Source: Adiantum capillus-veneris (Eukaryota > Streptophyta > Polypodiopsida > Polypodiales > Pteridaceae). Taken from it: a DNA stretch of 64,000 nt. The notes beneath the pieces were generated by a model. It did not search any database. It saw nothing but the letters and a program-made list of their open reading frames with translations, and was not told where the DNA came from. Every line of letters starts with the position of its first letter. Within the stretch, counting starts at the first letter, position 1. The position numbers were made by a program, and so were the translations under genes. The stretch covers positions 124,108,043 through 124,172,042 of the forward strand of contig CM043960.1 in NCBI GenBank assembly GCA_014529385.2, written 5' to 3'. Shown piece after piece: positions 33,600-45,759 of the stretch.

Positions 33600-34930
33600 G
33601 CGTTACTAACTCACTACGTGAGAAAGTAATGTATGAATCTCATGCTCCCCCATATGCGGGGCATAGAGGGATTCAGTCTACCCTAAAGGGAATTGAAACA
33701 TATTTCTATTGGCCTACCATGAAAGTGAACATACATGAGTATGTTTCCAAATGTGTGGTATGTCAAAAGACAAAATTTGATAGAGGGAAGCAACTTGGAT
33801 TGCTTCAACCCTTGCCAATCCCTAATTCACCATGGGAGAGCATATCCATGGATTTTATCTTTGGATTGCCTAAGTCTATCCATGGGAATACGGGAATATG
33901 GACGATAGTAGACAGGTTCAGTAAACAAGCTCATTTTATACCTGTCAAAAAGACTATCAAAGCCCATCAAATGGCAACCCTCTTCATTTCACAAATTTTC
34001 AAGTACCATGGCTTGCCAATGTCCATAGTGTCGGATAGAGATCCTAGAATGACCAGTAATTTCTGGAAGGGTCTCTTTGAGAATTTAGGAACAAGGCTAA
34101 ACTTCTCTTCGGCCTATCATCCACAAACTGATGGCCAAAGTGAAATAGCTAACCTAACTATTCTCGATCTACTAAAAGCCTATGTAACGGAAGTAGATCA
34201 AAGATCCCAATGGGAGAAGTACTTACCCTTAGTAGAGTATGCTTACAATAACACTGTACATACTTCTACAGGAAAAGCACCTTTCGAGGTAATTGAGGGA
34301 AGATCAAAAAGTCCCTTGCTACTTAAGGTACATGGGAAGATCTTCGCTGCAGATGAGTATAGCCGAGACCTACAAGAATCTTTCCAAAAGATTAAGGATG
34401 CTATCTCTATCTCACAGCAAAGGCAAAAGGCTGCTGCTGACAAGCACAGAAGAGCCCAAGCCTTTAAAGAAAACGATTGGGTCTTGTTAAAGTTTCCCAA
34501 GGCTCGATTAAGGCACACGACGGGCAAGAATCCTACGGGCCACCAAAAGTACTATGCTAAACTAGCAAAAAGGTACTATGGTCCCTTCCAGATTCTTAGG
34601 CCAATCAATGAGATGGCCTATCAACTTAAGTTGCCCAATCATTGGCTCATACACAATGCTTTTCATGTGAGCCTCTTAAAGCATTACAAAGGAGAGCCAC
34701 CTCAAGAACCAACTATTGAAGACCCACCGGAGATCGAGGACCACGAGGAGGTGCTGCAACCCGAGTCCATTCTCCGACATGAAGACAAGGTATTAAGAGG
34801 CGGTAAGACTATCCGACGATATCTTATTAAGTTTAAGAATTATCCTTTTGAAGATGCTAGATGGATGCAAGGCATACAATTAAAGGATAACCTAAACCTT
34901 GTCAATGCTTACAATGCTTCCCAAGAGTAA
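33600..34930 (+). CDS. pol: G2 pol region: integrase with chromodomain-like C-terminus
   Basis: The zinc-binding segment has H and C pairs (HAPPYAGHRG ... CVVCQKTK). The core carries the DDE triad: Asp in MDFIFGL, Asp in SDRDPRMTSNFW, and Glu in GQSEIANL with 35 residues between the last two. The GPY/F-type segment KRYYGPFQILRPINEMAYQL follows. The last 60 residues (ESILRHEDKVLRGGKTIRRYLIKFKNY ... ARWM, written here in part) resemble a chromodomain, which in chromoviruses steers insertion to chromatin (family knowledge). The frame ends at 34930. Confidence 0.93.
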
Positions 34931-35274
34931 GCAAATGTACAAAATGTTAAAAATGAACAAAAATTTTTGTCTTATAAGACTCTCTTTTGTTTTATTTGTG
35001 CACAAAAATGAAGTAGTATGCATGCTTAGATCAAGTTTGCGGAGACGACGTCTCCCGAACACCAAGTAGAGCTTGTCACTCTACTATGGAAGACTGATAG
35101 GACTAATGTGCAGACATGCTTGCGGCAGCCTCAGGCTCTCAAGCGCCAAATGGACTAGTCATCCATTATGGAATGATGTCGTAGGGTAACATAGGAATCC
35201 TCTACCCGCTAAGAAAAGGACTCATGCATATGCTTTATCTTCTCTACACCATAGTCGAGGACGACTATGATTTC
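34931..35274 (+). other. G2 3' untranslated stretch
   Basis: Noncoding sequence between the end of pol and the polypurine tract. It includes an AT-rich segment at about 34940-35000. Confidence 0.7.
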
Positions 35275-35287
35275 AAGAGAGAGGTAA
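35275..35287 (+). other. Polypurine tract of G2
   Basis: AAGAGAGAGGTAA directly before the 3' LTR. Confidence 0.85.
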
Positions 35288-36881
35288 TGTCATAATAATC
35301 AATATCTAATTCTCCTAAATGATTTTCTCATATTAAACTGATCATTTAATGTGGGGAAGTGCCAAGGGAGAAAAAGCTAGAATATTGGTTAAGTTAGCAG
35401 ACCGGCCACAGTAGGGATCCAAAGGAGGGAAAATAGGGATCCAAAGGGGGGGCCATCTGCAAAAGAGCCATGTGAAACAACGGGCTAAAAAGACCCTAAG
35501 GTTCAGCCCATTAAGACTTCCAAAATGCTAAGGTTCCAAAATTCAAAGGTTGTGTCCAAAGGTCAACCTTAGGGAAAATTGGATGCTTAGTGTGTGCCCA
35601 AAAAGTCTTTCTACATCCCTACATGGGAGGGGGCGAGCCCCAAAGCTAGGGGATGAGAGAGAAAGCCACACACACACACACACAGAGGCTCCCTTTACAC
35701 AAAGGGAATGAGGGACACATGTCAGCTCCCTAGGCCAGATGCCCACAAGGTATGCCCAATTCCTATTGGAAGACCCTTGAAGTGGACCAATGAGAATTAG
35801 GCTAGAGTAAATCTAGTTTAATTAATTTAAAAACATTTAATAAAAGAAACCAATAAGAATTAAGTGTCCTAGAAGACTATTGGGCAGTCTCCCAAGGGGT
35901 CCAATGAGCATTCAGGAGCCCCATGGCTTGCCTGATTCCTATTGGCCAGGAGGCAAAGGGGTCCAATGAGAGTTTAGTTTAATTATTTAATTATCTAAAG
36001 CTCTCACAAAAGGGGAAAGGGGGACACATGTCAGAAGGCTATCACTTATGCTGCTTAATCCCTATTGGCTTGACCTGGGGAGGTCCAATGAGGCAAAAGC
36101 CAGACTAACTTAGCAGCTAGGGCTCGCCCAAGAGAGAGAGGGGGCTGATTTTTGCTTGGCATTGACACACACACTCTCACACTTGACCATGTGTGAAGGG
36201 AAAATACTCTATCTCCTCCCAAGCTTTAATGGAGAGCTCATCACCTACTCCAAGCTTGTGAGATAGAAGCCTACATCAACACTCTCTTGGCATGTGGATG
36301 CAAATCCAACCAAGAGCCAAGCTTCAATGCATGCTCATCTTCTCTACCAAGCTAATTACTAAGCTAAGCTATGCTAATATGAGTGATTATGTGAGGAGAT
36401 GTACTTCTTTCTCGTAAGATACTTCTTTTTCCTCTCAATCTACTCTCATACCCTGCTAGCTCTCACCATCTTCGAAGGTGTGTGAGGTCTTGGGTCTGAG
36501 AACGGGGATAATTCAAGTTGTGTTTGATTAAGTGTTTTGCTTGGTGTATGAAGCTTCCATCTTCATTGCACTAGCTCGTCTTGAAGGAACACAAAGAATT
36601 GTATTGTACAATGTCTCTCTTGATGGGAGAAACCATAATACAAAGCCTTTTGGAGGGGGGACCGGCTCCATGCAAATCCGGTCCTCAACTGTTGTCAATA
36701 GCTTAATTGCTCTCTCTTTTGAAAGTATTGTCGATGCTATCTAACTAGGTGTTATGCTTTTTGTTGCTCTCTCCACCCAAGCACTCTTGTAATTCTCATT
36801 AGGAATCAACTCTAATGAAATGCTCACTATGTTCATGCTAATTTCCGCTACACATAAGATTTTAGGCCATTAAATGTTACA
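35288..36881 (+). repeat. 3' LTR of G2
   Basis: 1594 bp with one visible difference from the 5' LTR, next to the CA run. Followed by the target duplication GTCTC at 36882-36886. Confidence 0.97.
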
Positions 36882-38959
36882 GTCTCAAGACACTATCCAT
36901 GAGTGTCATGAACATTGTGGGCACATTGGTTAACCCAAAAGGCATAACCAAAAACTTGTAATGTCCAAACCTTGTTCGGAATGCAGTTTTGGGTATATCA
37001 GCAATTTGAATACGTACTTGGTGATAGCCCGCTTGGTGATAGCCCGATTGCAAGTCTATCTTTGTAAAAATTCGAGCATGAGTTCGGTTGTTGAACAACT
37101 CATTGATGTGTGGCAATGGGTACTTGTTCTTAATAGTGATTACATTTAACTTACGATAGCCTACGCACATGCGCATGCTACCATCCTTTTTCTTCACCAA
37201 TAGGATAGGAGAAGCCCATGGTGAAGAACTCGATTGAATAAACCCTCTGCTAAGATAGTCAGCAAGCTGACGTTCTACCTCAGCAGCCTCAGAATGACTC
37301 ATTCTCAGGGTGGTTTACTGACTGGTTTATGGCTTGCAACCACATCTATGCCATGTTGCACAGATTATGTCGGAGGTAATCTGGATGGTAAAAAAATCTT
37401 GAAATTCCATTAATAAATCTTTTAACTGACTAGCAACCTTTGCTTGTTGAGAAGTAGCCATTGCTAGAAGAGATGAGAGAGAAGCCTGCGACGTTGAGGA
37501 ATGTTCAACAAATTCAACATTGGAAAGAAAATGACACAATGAGTAACACAAGAAAACTTCTTCTATTTCATTATTCGAAGTGTGCTTCATAATCTCTACT
37601 ATACATTTCAGTTGGTGAGGAAGGCACATCCTTGTCTCCTAACAACAACACATGTGCACCATGGAGTTCAAACATCAGACTGTTGTGCTCATAGCTATGC
37701 TTCAGTGATGGTCCTAGGCTATGCAACCACTCTCTACCAAGTACCACATCTGCCTGCTCCATATTCATAACTTGGAAATCCAAGGATGTGGAATAGCCTT
37801 GAATTTCCAACGGTACAGCTCTGACTTATCCCATACTTCAGCATCATAACCGTTCATCATTGCTACCTTGTAGTGGTAAAAGCTCAGAGTTTGGGTCAAT
37901 TTGAGTTTTTTCACTAATCCGTAGTTAATGAAATTGTGAGTAGCACAATCATCTACCAAGATATGCACCTTGTGCCCTTGAAAGATCCATGCATACGCAC
38001 TAACTCATGTGGACCGAAGGTTTGTTGACACATGGAAGCTGTGATACAACACTCATGCACCACCTCGGTGTGTGTTACGTCCACCTTGGAGAAACATGAG
38101 GAAGACTCAAGAGGTAGCAGCTGCACCATGTGCACTGATTTCTCCTTGACTTGAGTAGGCGATTTCCCCTTGGGACAATCCTTTTTGCCCTGGCCGCTTT
38201 CCAAGCATTGAAAACATAACTTCTCCTTTTCAGCCTTCTCAAATTCCTCAAGAGAGACAGGTCCTCAAAACCCCTTGGGTTTTTTAGCTGCTTCAGAGTT
38301 GGCTACTATAAATTTCCTTTTATTGTGCCCATGATGTATGCGTGTATTACCACGTGTATTATTAGGCACGTGAGTACTATGTGATTTTTTCTCATCTGGA
38401 TCATCATGAACGTGTGCTTTCACTATGGCCTCCTGAAGTGTTTTAGGGTCCTGAGTCTTGACGTGCTTCTTAATCTCTGGTGTCACACCACGGATAAACC
38501 CACGTACTTGTTGAAAGGTGTCTAACCCTTCCATATTGAGGATAACATCCCAATAGTGCGAGATATATTCAAGCAATGATGGGTGTTGGTGCATGGAACA
38601 CGTGTCCCAAGCCGTCCAATTTCTATCTGCCTCATTCTTGGGCAAGAACTCTTTTCTAAACATAGCCTCAAAGGTTGTCCAACTTTGTGGTATGATATTC
38701 TTCTCCTTGAGAGACATCCACAATTTATAGGCCTTGCCTTCCAGAGTCAGACTTGTCTGCAATTCTTTGACTGTGTCCGGAGTATCCCGTAAGTTCCATC
38801 CCACTTGTTGAGAAAGATATTCATTGCATCCTTATTGCGGTCTCGGTCCTCTCCCTTAAAAGTTGGTGGCTTTGTATTTTTCAACAACTCATCCACCTCC
38901 TTTGCAGTGAGAGAGCGTAGAGAATTCGGAGATGGACCTTGTCCATGACCAAGATGGCT
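36882..38959 (-). mobile_element. Element M, part 2: RT, protease and gag region, broken
   Basis: Continues M on the minus strand after G2. Parts from left to right on the plus strand: RT at 36890-37300 ([35 protein letters not shown]); linker at 37330-37570; protease at about 37600-37965 (ILVDDCATHNFINYGLVKKL; ADVVLGREWLHSL); a single zinc-knuckle-like CFQCLESGQGKKDC near 38170-38215; gag core at about 38265-38955 (HPSLLEYISHYWDVILNMEG). It is cut at 38959 by T2 and resumes at 51447. Old fossil with several breaks. Confidence 0.9.
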
Positions 38960-39626
<667 letters not shown>

Positions 39627-39639
39627 TGCCCTCCTTCCT
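39627..39639 (-). other. Polypurine tract of T2
   Basis: The plus strand TGCCCTCCTTCCT is a purine run on the element's strand, directly beside the 3' LTR. Confidence 0.75.
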
Positions 39640-41000
39640 GATGTAGATTCCGTCCTCGGAAGCTATTGAGTTGAAGCTCGTTCGTCGAGGTGGAAGAGCA
39701 TTTGAGATGAATTTCCTTAGCCTTCTTCAGTCACTGCAAAATCAAACAACATTGGCACAGTAATTGCATTCTCATAAGTGATTAAAAAGCATATGCAGTT
39801 TTAGGTAGACAAATTGATTGGTAAAAGAATTTCAAACAATTTGTCAGCAATGAACATTAAATTGCAATGTAATCAAATGCATAAACAGATGTAAAGGTAA
39901 AAAATTAAACAAGTCTGGGGTCGCTAATTTGACGGTCGAAAGGCACTAGAGATCGAATATTAATACCATGGGTAAGCTTCTTAATTTTGTGTGGTCAATT
40001 AAGTTGTTTAATCGCGAGAGCCAAGTATTCATGTTCGAGGGCTGACTAGAGGCTATATCTAGAAGACCTTGTAGTTAAGCTACCATAAAAGGAATTTCTC
40101 ATGAAATCATCGCCTGACTGATTACTTTTTCTTTAACCCCCCAAAGTCTTTTCACAGTGATTCAATTTTGATGTGTGTGCTTATTTTGTATGCCTTGGGT
40201 TTTTTGCTTTTCAAGTAAAAGCGCCCATACTGGGAACCTCTAGGGCTCTAGTACTATAGGCAATACATGTGAGTGAAGTACCAAATCAAGCTGAGATTTC
40301 TCTTCCAGCTTAAGATTTTACAGTGTGGCACTTTGATTTTTTGTTTGTTCATTTTCAACATTTTAATTTTGTAACTTTGGGGGGTCATATAACACTGATA
40401 CACCTCCCCAGGCTCATCACACTAGTAAACTCCCTTTATAATACTTAAGCTAAAGGTCAATAGGGTCAAGCCCACTAGAAAGCCCTAGTACATTTCACAC
40501 AATGCTGCCTAAATCGGATTAAGAACCTAAGTAACCATTGATTATTAGGAAGGCATTCCCCATGGTATTAAGAGAAGATTTCTAACACCTAACTTGGTCA
40601 AACTAGCTTAGTCGGACTGCTTGATTTTTAAACCTAGACAAGTGATTATGACAAAAAATTACATTGAATTAAATGTTTGATACTAAGAAAATGCGGTGAA
40701 TATTAGGCTACCAATCACAATTAAAGCAGACAATCATAGATGCAAAAAAGATAAGGGGCAATGCTAATGGACAAGAAACACCTGTTTGTGTCGATGGTCG
40801 CGCTTGATTTGAAGAGTGAGTCGAGATAAAGATTCCATGAAATTCCAAATCCTACCAATAGCAACACGCTCTTGTACACACTAGGAAACAAAAGGAATAC
40901 CTCCAGGAGGTACATTAGTGGAAAAAGGTACCAACATTTATTGAACACAACAAAAAACATAAGGAATTCTAACCTAATTATTTGCACTCCCCCTAGAGAG
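39640..41000. other. T2 3' noncoding stretch, no gene seen
   Basis: AT-rich sequence between the polypurine tract and the small acidic ORF. No long frame. Confidence 0.5.
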
Positions 41001-41348
41001 TCAAGGGAATAGGATATTGTAGAGGTTGGGGGGAAACCCTAAGGCTAAACCCCTATCCTCGTCGTCGAGATAAACAAAGTCATCATCCATGAGACCATAT
41101 GTGCCATCCGTGTAGTCGTGTAAATTTTCTTCTTCATCATAGGTGCCCATGTTTACTAAGAAGGTCACTAGACGCCTATAGTCATCTTGGTCAAAAGGGT
41201 AGGCTTGTGCAATGGGAGAAACGCTCTCTACTAAGTATGGATCAGACGTGGTCAAGAGACGTATCAGCCATTCTAACTCCTCAAAATTCCTCTCACATGC
41301 TAGCATACCTATCAAATCCCATTCACATGCAAGCACTGGAAAGACCAT
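41001..41348 (-). CDS. Small acidic ORF near the 3' end of T2, unknown
   Basis: 115 residues, starting MVFPVLACEWDLIGMLACER, with an Asp/Glu-rich C-terminal half (TYDEEENLHDYTDGTYGLMDD in part). I recognise no family. It lies between the downstream ORF region and the LTR, so it could be an accessory frame of T2 or chance. Confidence 0.35.
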   Translation of the reverse strand: MVFPVLACEWDLIGMLACERNFEELEWLIRLLTTSDPYLVESVSPIAQAYPFDQDDYRRLVTFLVNMGTYDEEENLHDYTDGTYGLMDDDFVYLDDEDRGLALGFPPNLYNILFP

Positions 41349-41649
41349 GTGAAATATTCGTTAAAAGTAACGAGGGTACCTCTCACCCAAGGCAGGAGTG
41401 GATGACTCTAGCGTACTAGCCATATCTGTACACGCAAATAGATGATGGTTAGAGTGCAAATATTACAAGGGTCGTGTTCTTGTGCATAATTTGTTTTTAT
41501 GATTTGTGTTATGGCTCTTGCTCTTTTACTTTTTTATCTTGTTTTTGTCAGTATAAGGCTTTATATATACATTCCCTAAGATCGGAGATTAAGAGGTCAG
41601 GGAGAAAGGTTGAGAGGGAAGCAAGTGAATAATGGATGTCCACAAACAC

Positions 41650-41660
41650 TCCCCCCTTCC
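41650..41660 (-). other. Second polypurine-like tract inside T2
   Basis: The plus strand reads AACACTCCCCCCTTCC. The preceding AACA and the C-run copy the layout of an LTR end plus polypurine tract, about 2 kb from the true one. A third tract lies at about 41962-41973 inside a frame. Confidence 0.45.
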
Positions 41661-41755
41661 TTGGGTAGATCATACCGTCTGAAATGATGTCGTCACCCTT
41701 TGAAACCAATTGTTCCAGTTGGTAATAGGTGAGGATTTTTGCCAGTAGTTTTCTA

Positions 41756-42481
41756 TTACCCTAGGTGCCTCGTCAAGTTGCAAGGGTGGTAAGGTACTCT
41801 CCCAGGATCGAGAACTTGAAGTGGTTCATCAGGTGATTCTTGAACACTCGGAGGTGTGGATTCTTTTGTAGCTTCATGGAGGTCCACTACTATAGATGGA
41901 GGCTGTGTAGAAGCTTTTACCTCTATGGATGTATTACATGAGGAGCTAGAAGCTTCATGGAACTCCCCCCTTCCTGAGCTAGGTGGAATAAATTGGTTTT
42001 TCCTTGGAGCCCAAACTAGCTCTGGACTAAGTGTGTAGCATTTTGTGATCTTTCCCTTCCCACGGTTTGCCATTGGCTTTAGCGTTACAATGTTTGACTC
42101 ATATGGGTTTGTTGTCGATAGGGAAGGACACATTTTACATTTAGGTACCCAAATTTTCTCATTTCCATCATAGTAGCCTTGGGCTTCTAATAGTCGTTTT
42201 GGAATCCATTGTGATTTGATCTTGAATCTCCTAGAGCGCGCTCTTGGTTTTCCGGGGAAAGTTTTTCTTGGAATGGATGGGAGGGTTGAGGTAGTTGGAA
42301 GTAAGGCCTTGGGGACCCATTGATATGTACTCTTAGGTCGTGCAGATTGAGTACTTGCAATATTATTGCTTGCTGCAACTACAAGTGTTGAAGTGCTAGA
42401 TTCATGGGTAGCTAGCAAAGACGAGTTAACCACCTTGGCTTGTGAATGTTGGCTATCCTTCAACTTTGCTAGAGTTTGCAA
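41756..42481 (-). CDS. T2 downstream ORF region with four W-[IVA]-P-[KR] motifs
   Basis: About 240 residues, Ser/Thr/Pro-rich, with the motif four times: YQWVPKALL, SQWIPKRLL, KIWVPKCKM and LVWAPRKN. It lies 3' of the integrase on the element's strand. A KIWVPK-like motif is also known between zinc knuckle and protease in some plant Copia polyproteins (established knowledge, from memory). Here it is placed after integrase. Function unknown; it would be translated late or from a spliced RNA (inference). Confidence 0.6.
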   Translation of the reverse strand: MQTLAKLKDSQHSQAKVVNSSLLATHESSTSTLVVAASNNIASTQSARPKSTYQWVPKALLPTTSTLPSIPRKTFPGKPRARSRRFKIKSQWIPKRLLEAQGYYDGNEKIWVPKCKMCPSLSTTNPYESNIVTLKPMANRGKGKITKCYTLSPELVWAPRKNQFIPPSSGRGEFHEASSSSCNTSIEVKASTQPPSIVVDLHEATKESTPPSVQESPDEPLQVLDPGRVPYHPCNLTRHLG

Positions 42482-42523
42482 CGTATGTGACTTTGCTTGA
42501 ATGATAGGGGTAAGAGTCGGTGG

Positions 42524-42850
42524 TCACGTCGTGACAGTACCAGTATCCCAATCAATAGTGCATTTGGTTGCCAACATCCACGTGCGTCCCAGGTTTACGT
42601 TGCCTTCCATAGCTCCTGCGGGCATGACTAGAAACCTCTGCACTATGCTTCCATTGTCATAGACAACAGGGGTCTGAAGGACTCCAAGAATAGCAGTTTT
42701 CTTTTTATTAATGCCCTTGACTTGCATCGTACTCGGGGATAGGGTCGGTTTCCCTAATTGACACCAAACTCCATAGGATAACAAATTGTGTTTATCTCCC
42801 GTATCTAATAAGGCATTGTATAGTACTTTCCCATAGGGGCTATTTAGCTC
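42524..42850 (-). CDS. T2 second retropepsin-like segment, downstream of integrase
   Basis: The minus strand reads NALLDTGDKHNLLSYGVWCQ, then VVYDNGSIVQRFLVMP and NLGRTWMLATKCTIDWDTG. LLDTG is the aspartic protease active-site signature, and the later LGRTWM segment matches the second conserved block (usually LG.PWL). T2's main protease is separate, at 44884-45735. Two retropepsin-like segments in one element is unusual. Confidence 0.6.
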   Translation of the reverse strand, partial: ELNSPYGKVLYNALLDTGDKHNLLSYGVWCQLGKPTLSPSTMQVKGINKKKTAILGVLQTPVVYDNGSIVQRFLVMPAGAMEGNVNLGRTWMLATKCTIDWDTGTVTT

Positions 42851-42961
42851 AATTGGGTATCGTAGGGGTGGCTCAGATTCTAATGAGTCGTCATCTGTGT
42901 CCTCGAAAAATGCTTGCGTGATTCCTCGATTAGCCTCTCATTGGCGTCTAAGACGTTGTTG

Positions 42962-45735
42962 TCATTCTCGAGCCTCAACTCTTGCTTGGATTTTTTTAAG
43001 CTCTGCTTGTTCCTTGGCAGCCTTCTTTTGATGGATGGCTTGCAACTCTTCCTGGCTTAGAGGATCATAATATCTTTTGAATTTACTCCCATTAAGGAAT
43101 CCAATGGTTTCAACTCCATCTAGAGTCTCCACACGAATGGTACCTTGCGGAGTAATTTCACACACTCGATATGGTCCCTTACCAGCGTATTTCAATTTCT
43201 TCTTTTCATTACGTACCCCGTACATAAGAACTTTATCACCAACCTTGATGTCTTTATCCTTTAAATGGCTATCAAATCACTTCTTTCTCCTATCCTTCTC
43301 CACTAGAGCATTTCGCACAGCTAATTGCCTTTCTTCATCTAGCTTTTCCAGGATATATAATCGCTCCACTAAGAGGTTACCATCCCAATCTTCTTGAGAA
43401 GCTACTCGAAGACTAGGAATGACAAACTCCCATGGCATAACTGCTTCTTGGCCATAAACCATCTTAAACGGTGTGCAATTAATAGCAACTTTATACGCAG
43501 TACGATAAGCCCATAAAGCTGATGTAAGCTTTAGGTCCCAATCAATGCGATGAGCCTCGACTTTCTTTGTCAAAATGGAGATGAGAGTTTTGTTGGTACT
43601 CTCAGCTTGGCCATTTGCTTGGGGATAATAGGGTGTAGACTTGTGGTGAGATATCATGAAGTTTGATGTGAGTTCTTTTATTACTTCATTTATAAAATGA
43701 GTTCCATTGTCACTCACAAGTTCAAAGGGGCATGCAAAACGTGTGATAATGTTCTCAAAGAGGAACTTAGCTGTTGTTTTTGCATCCGCCTTTCGTGTTG
43801 CTTTTGCTTTAGCCCATTTGGTTACATAGTCGGTAGCCACAATGATATATTGTGATTGCGTGTTACGTGCAGCCGGACTAATCGGTCCTACAAAGTCTAA
43901 GCCCCACTTTTCAAATGGTTGGGTTACCTTGATGGGATGTAGAGGCATCCTATCACTTCTTTGTGGCTTCTTGAAGCGTTGGCATTCATCACATCCCTTT
44001 GCAAAAAGTGATGCATCCTTAAACAGAGTGGGCCACCAATAGCCTGACTGTAAGATCTTTCGGGCAGTCAAGTTTCCTGAAAAGTGACCACCAGCTACGT
44101 CCATGTGTGCCTCTTGTAGAATATATAAATACTCATCCTCGCGGGCACATCGTCTAAGAACATCATCTTTTCCTCTCTTATAGAGAGTTCCAGCCAGTAA
44201 GCAATAGGGTTCGCATTCCTTGATTAATTTTCGAGCTATATCTTTTCGCAGTTCTTTGGGTGGAAAACCATTAACTAAGAAGTTAACAATCTTTTCACTC
44301 CATTCAGGCATTGTCTCAACAATGAACAAGGGAGTATCAGGCAATTCATCATCAACCCCTGTAGGAGCTTCGCCATTAGGGATACGAGATAAATGATCCG
44401 CCATGACATGTTTCCTCCGAGGCGTCACAACAACGGTGAAGTCAAACTCAAGAAGAATTAACAACCATCGTGTAATTCGACCTGTGGAACACGGCTTGTT
44501 TACCAAATATAGCAATGCTTGATGATCAACATAAAACACAAACTTGGTAGCAAGAAGGTAATAGCGAAATTTCTTTACTGCGTAAATCATAGCTAAACCT
44601 TCGCGCTCTGTTGTAGTGTAGTTCATCTCGGCATCATTTAATTGGCGACTTGCAAAGCTAATAGGGTAGTCCAATTTATGTTCTCCTGGTTGAGTTAGAA
44701 CACACCCAATAGCAAAATTTGATGCATCAATATGCACATGAAAAGGTACATTCCAATCAGGTGTTCGTAGGATTGGAGCACTTGTTAGGGCCTTCTTTAA
44801 TAACTCATAAGATTGATGAAATTCTTCCGTCCAGTGAAACTCGATAAGAAGCTTGTACAATGGACGCACTATCTCAGCAAAGTTTAAAATAAACTTTCGA
44901 TAATAACCAACATGGCCTCTTTCTTATCATCGGATGTTACATGCGCTACACCTAACATGTTTACTAGTGCAATGTGTGGTATCTCTTCCCCATCTGGTGT
45001 TACCCAGGTTGTTCCTCTAGCTCCCCATGTATCTATAGTTGCCGCTTGGTGTACCCAATCGACATTGTCTGACTCAGCCATTCCGGGTAGGATATCCATA
45101 TAAGGAGAGTTCTCCCCAATATCCGTGTCTTCGTTACATGTGTAACAATACTGTAATGGAGCTGAGTGAATTGTTGTGTCTGATCGATTATCAATGATGA
45201 ATTTATTTCCTAGAGGATGCGTTCGACCACTTAAAAGATCAACTCGAATGACAGAGTCTTGGAACTGTAAGTAGACGTGGTTTTTGGACCAGTCATGCAC
45301 CATTTTTGCTTCCCTCATGAATGGACGCCCTAAGATCATCTCAAATGACATAGGATGCTTGGAAAAATCCATAACAATGAAAGTCTGCCTTACCTTGTGT
45401 CCCAAGACCTTGATCCTGAGATCCTTTAGCATTCCAATAGGCGTAACAATAGATCCATTAGCCATTTTTACCACTACGCTTGTGGCTTCAAGGTGAGGTC
45501 GCCCCATAGACTCCCAACAACTCTTTGTCACCATGCTGACTCCCGCACCACCGTCAAGGACCCCCTTTACAGTTAATCCTTTAGTAGTGATTGGTAGAGT
45601 AGCATTAGATTCATCACCTTCAAAGTATTGCCCCAACTTGTTAACGAGTATTTCAATTACAGATTCATGTCCCGCTAGGTCAGATGGTGGTGCTAAATGT
45701 TCCTCATCATTCATCACCAAGTCAGGTTTGTTCAT
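42962..45735 (-). CDS. pol: T2 pol region: protease, RNase H, integrase
   Basis: The protease part (about 44890-45735) has GVLDGGAGVSMVTKSCWESM, the active-site region written D-G-G, and EMILGRPFMREAKMV. RNase H has FHVHIDASNFAIGCVLTQ and YVDHQALLYLVNKP. Integrase has HMDVAGGHFSGNLTAR ... GCDECQRF for zinc binding and a core with WGLDFVGPIS, ELVSDNGTHF and ANGQAESTNKTL (DDE). A C-terminal segment GPYRVCEITPQGTIRVETLD closes the domain. The block is typical of Athila/Tat-type Ty3 elements. It is broken. Confidence 0.85.
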
Positions 45736-45759
45736 ATGTGCAAACTGTGGTAATCCGGC

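Larger units (their letters stand above)
27972..36881 (+). mobile_element. G2: young, nearly whole Ty3/gypsy chromovirus-type element (8.9 kb)
   Basis: It has two 1594 bp LTRs with a single visible difference, a perfect 5 bp target duplication, an initiator tRNA-Met primer site (29567-29579), gag, protease, RT, RNase H, integrase and a C-terminal chromodomain-like segment in the usual Ty3 order, and a polypurine tract (35275-35287). The coding part is almost continuous: it looks whole apart from about one break. It was inserted into M's RT region, which resumes in the same orientation at 36882. Near identity of the LTRs means very recent insertion. It is the reference for reading G1. Confidence 0.97.

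Noticed and set aside
27972-36881. CRISPR-like or tandem array signal from spaced repeats
   Set aside because: The spaced repeats in the LTRs are CCAAT-type pentamers and simple CA runs; this is plant nuclear DNA and there is no repeat-spacer structure.
41099-41419. 106-residue plus-strand frame over the acidic ORF
   Set aside because: Opposite-strand shadow of 41001-41348 with no coding features.
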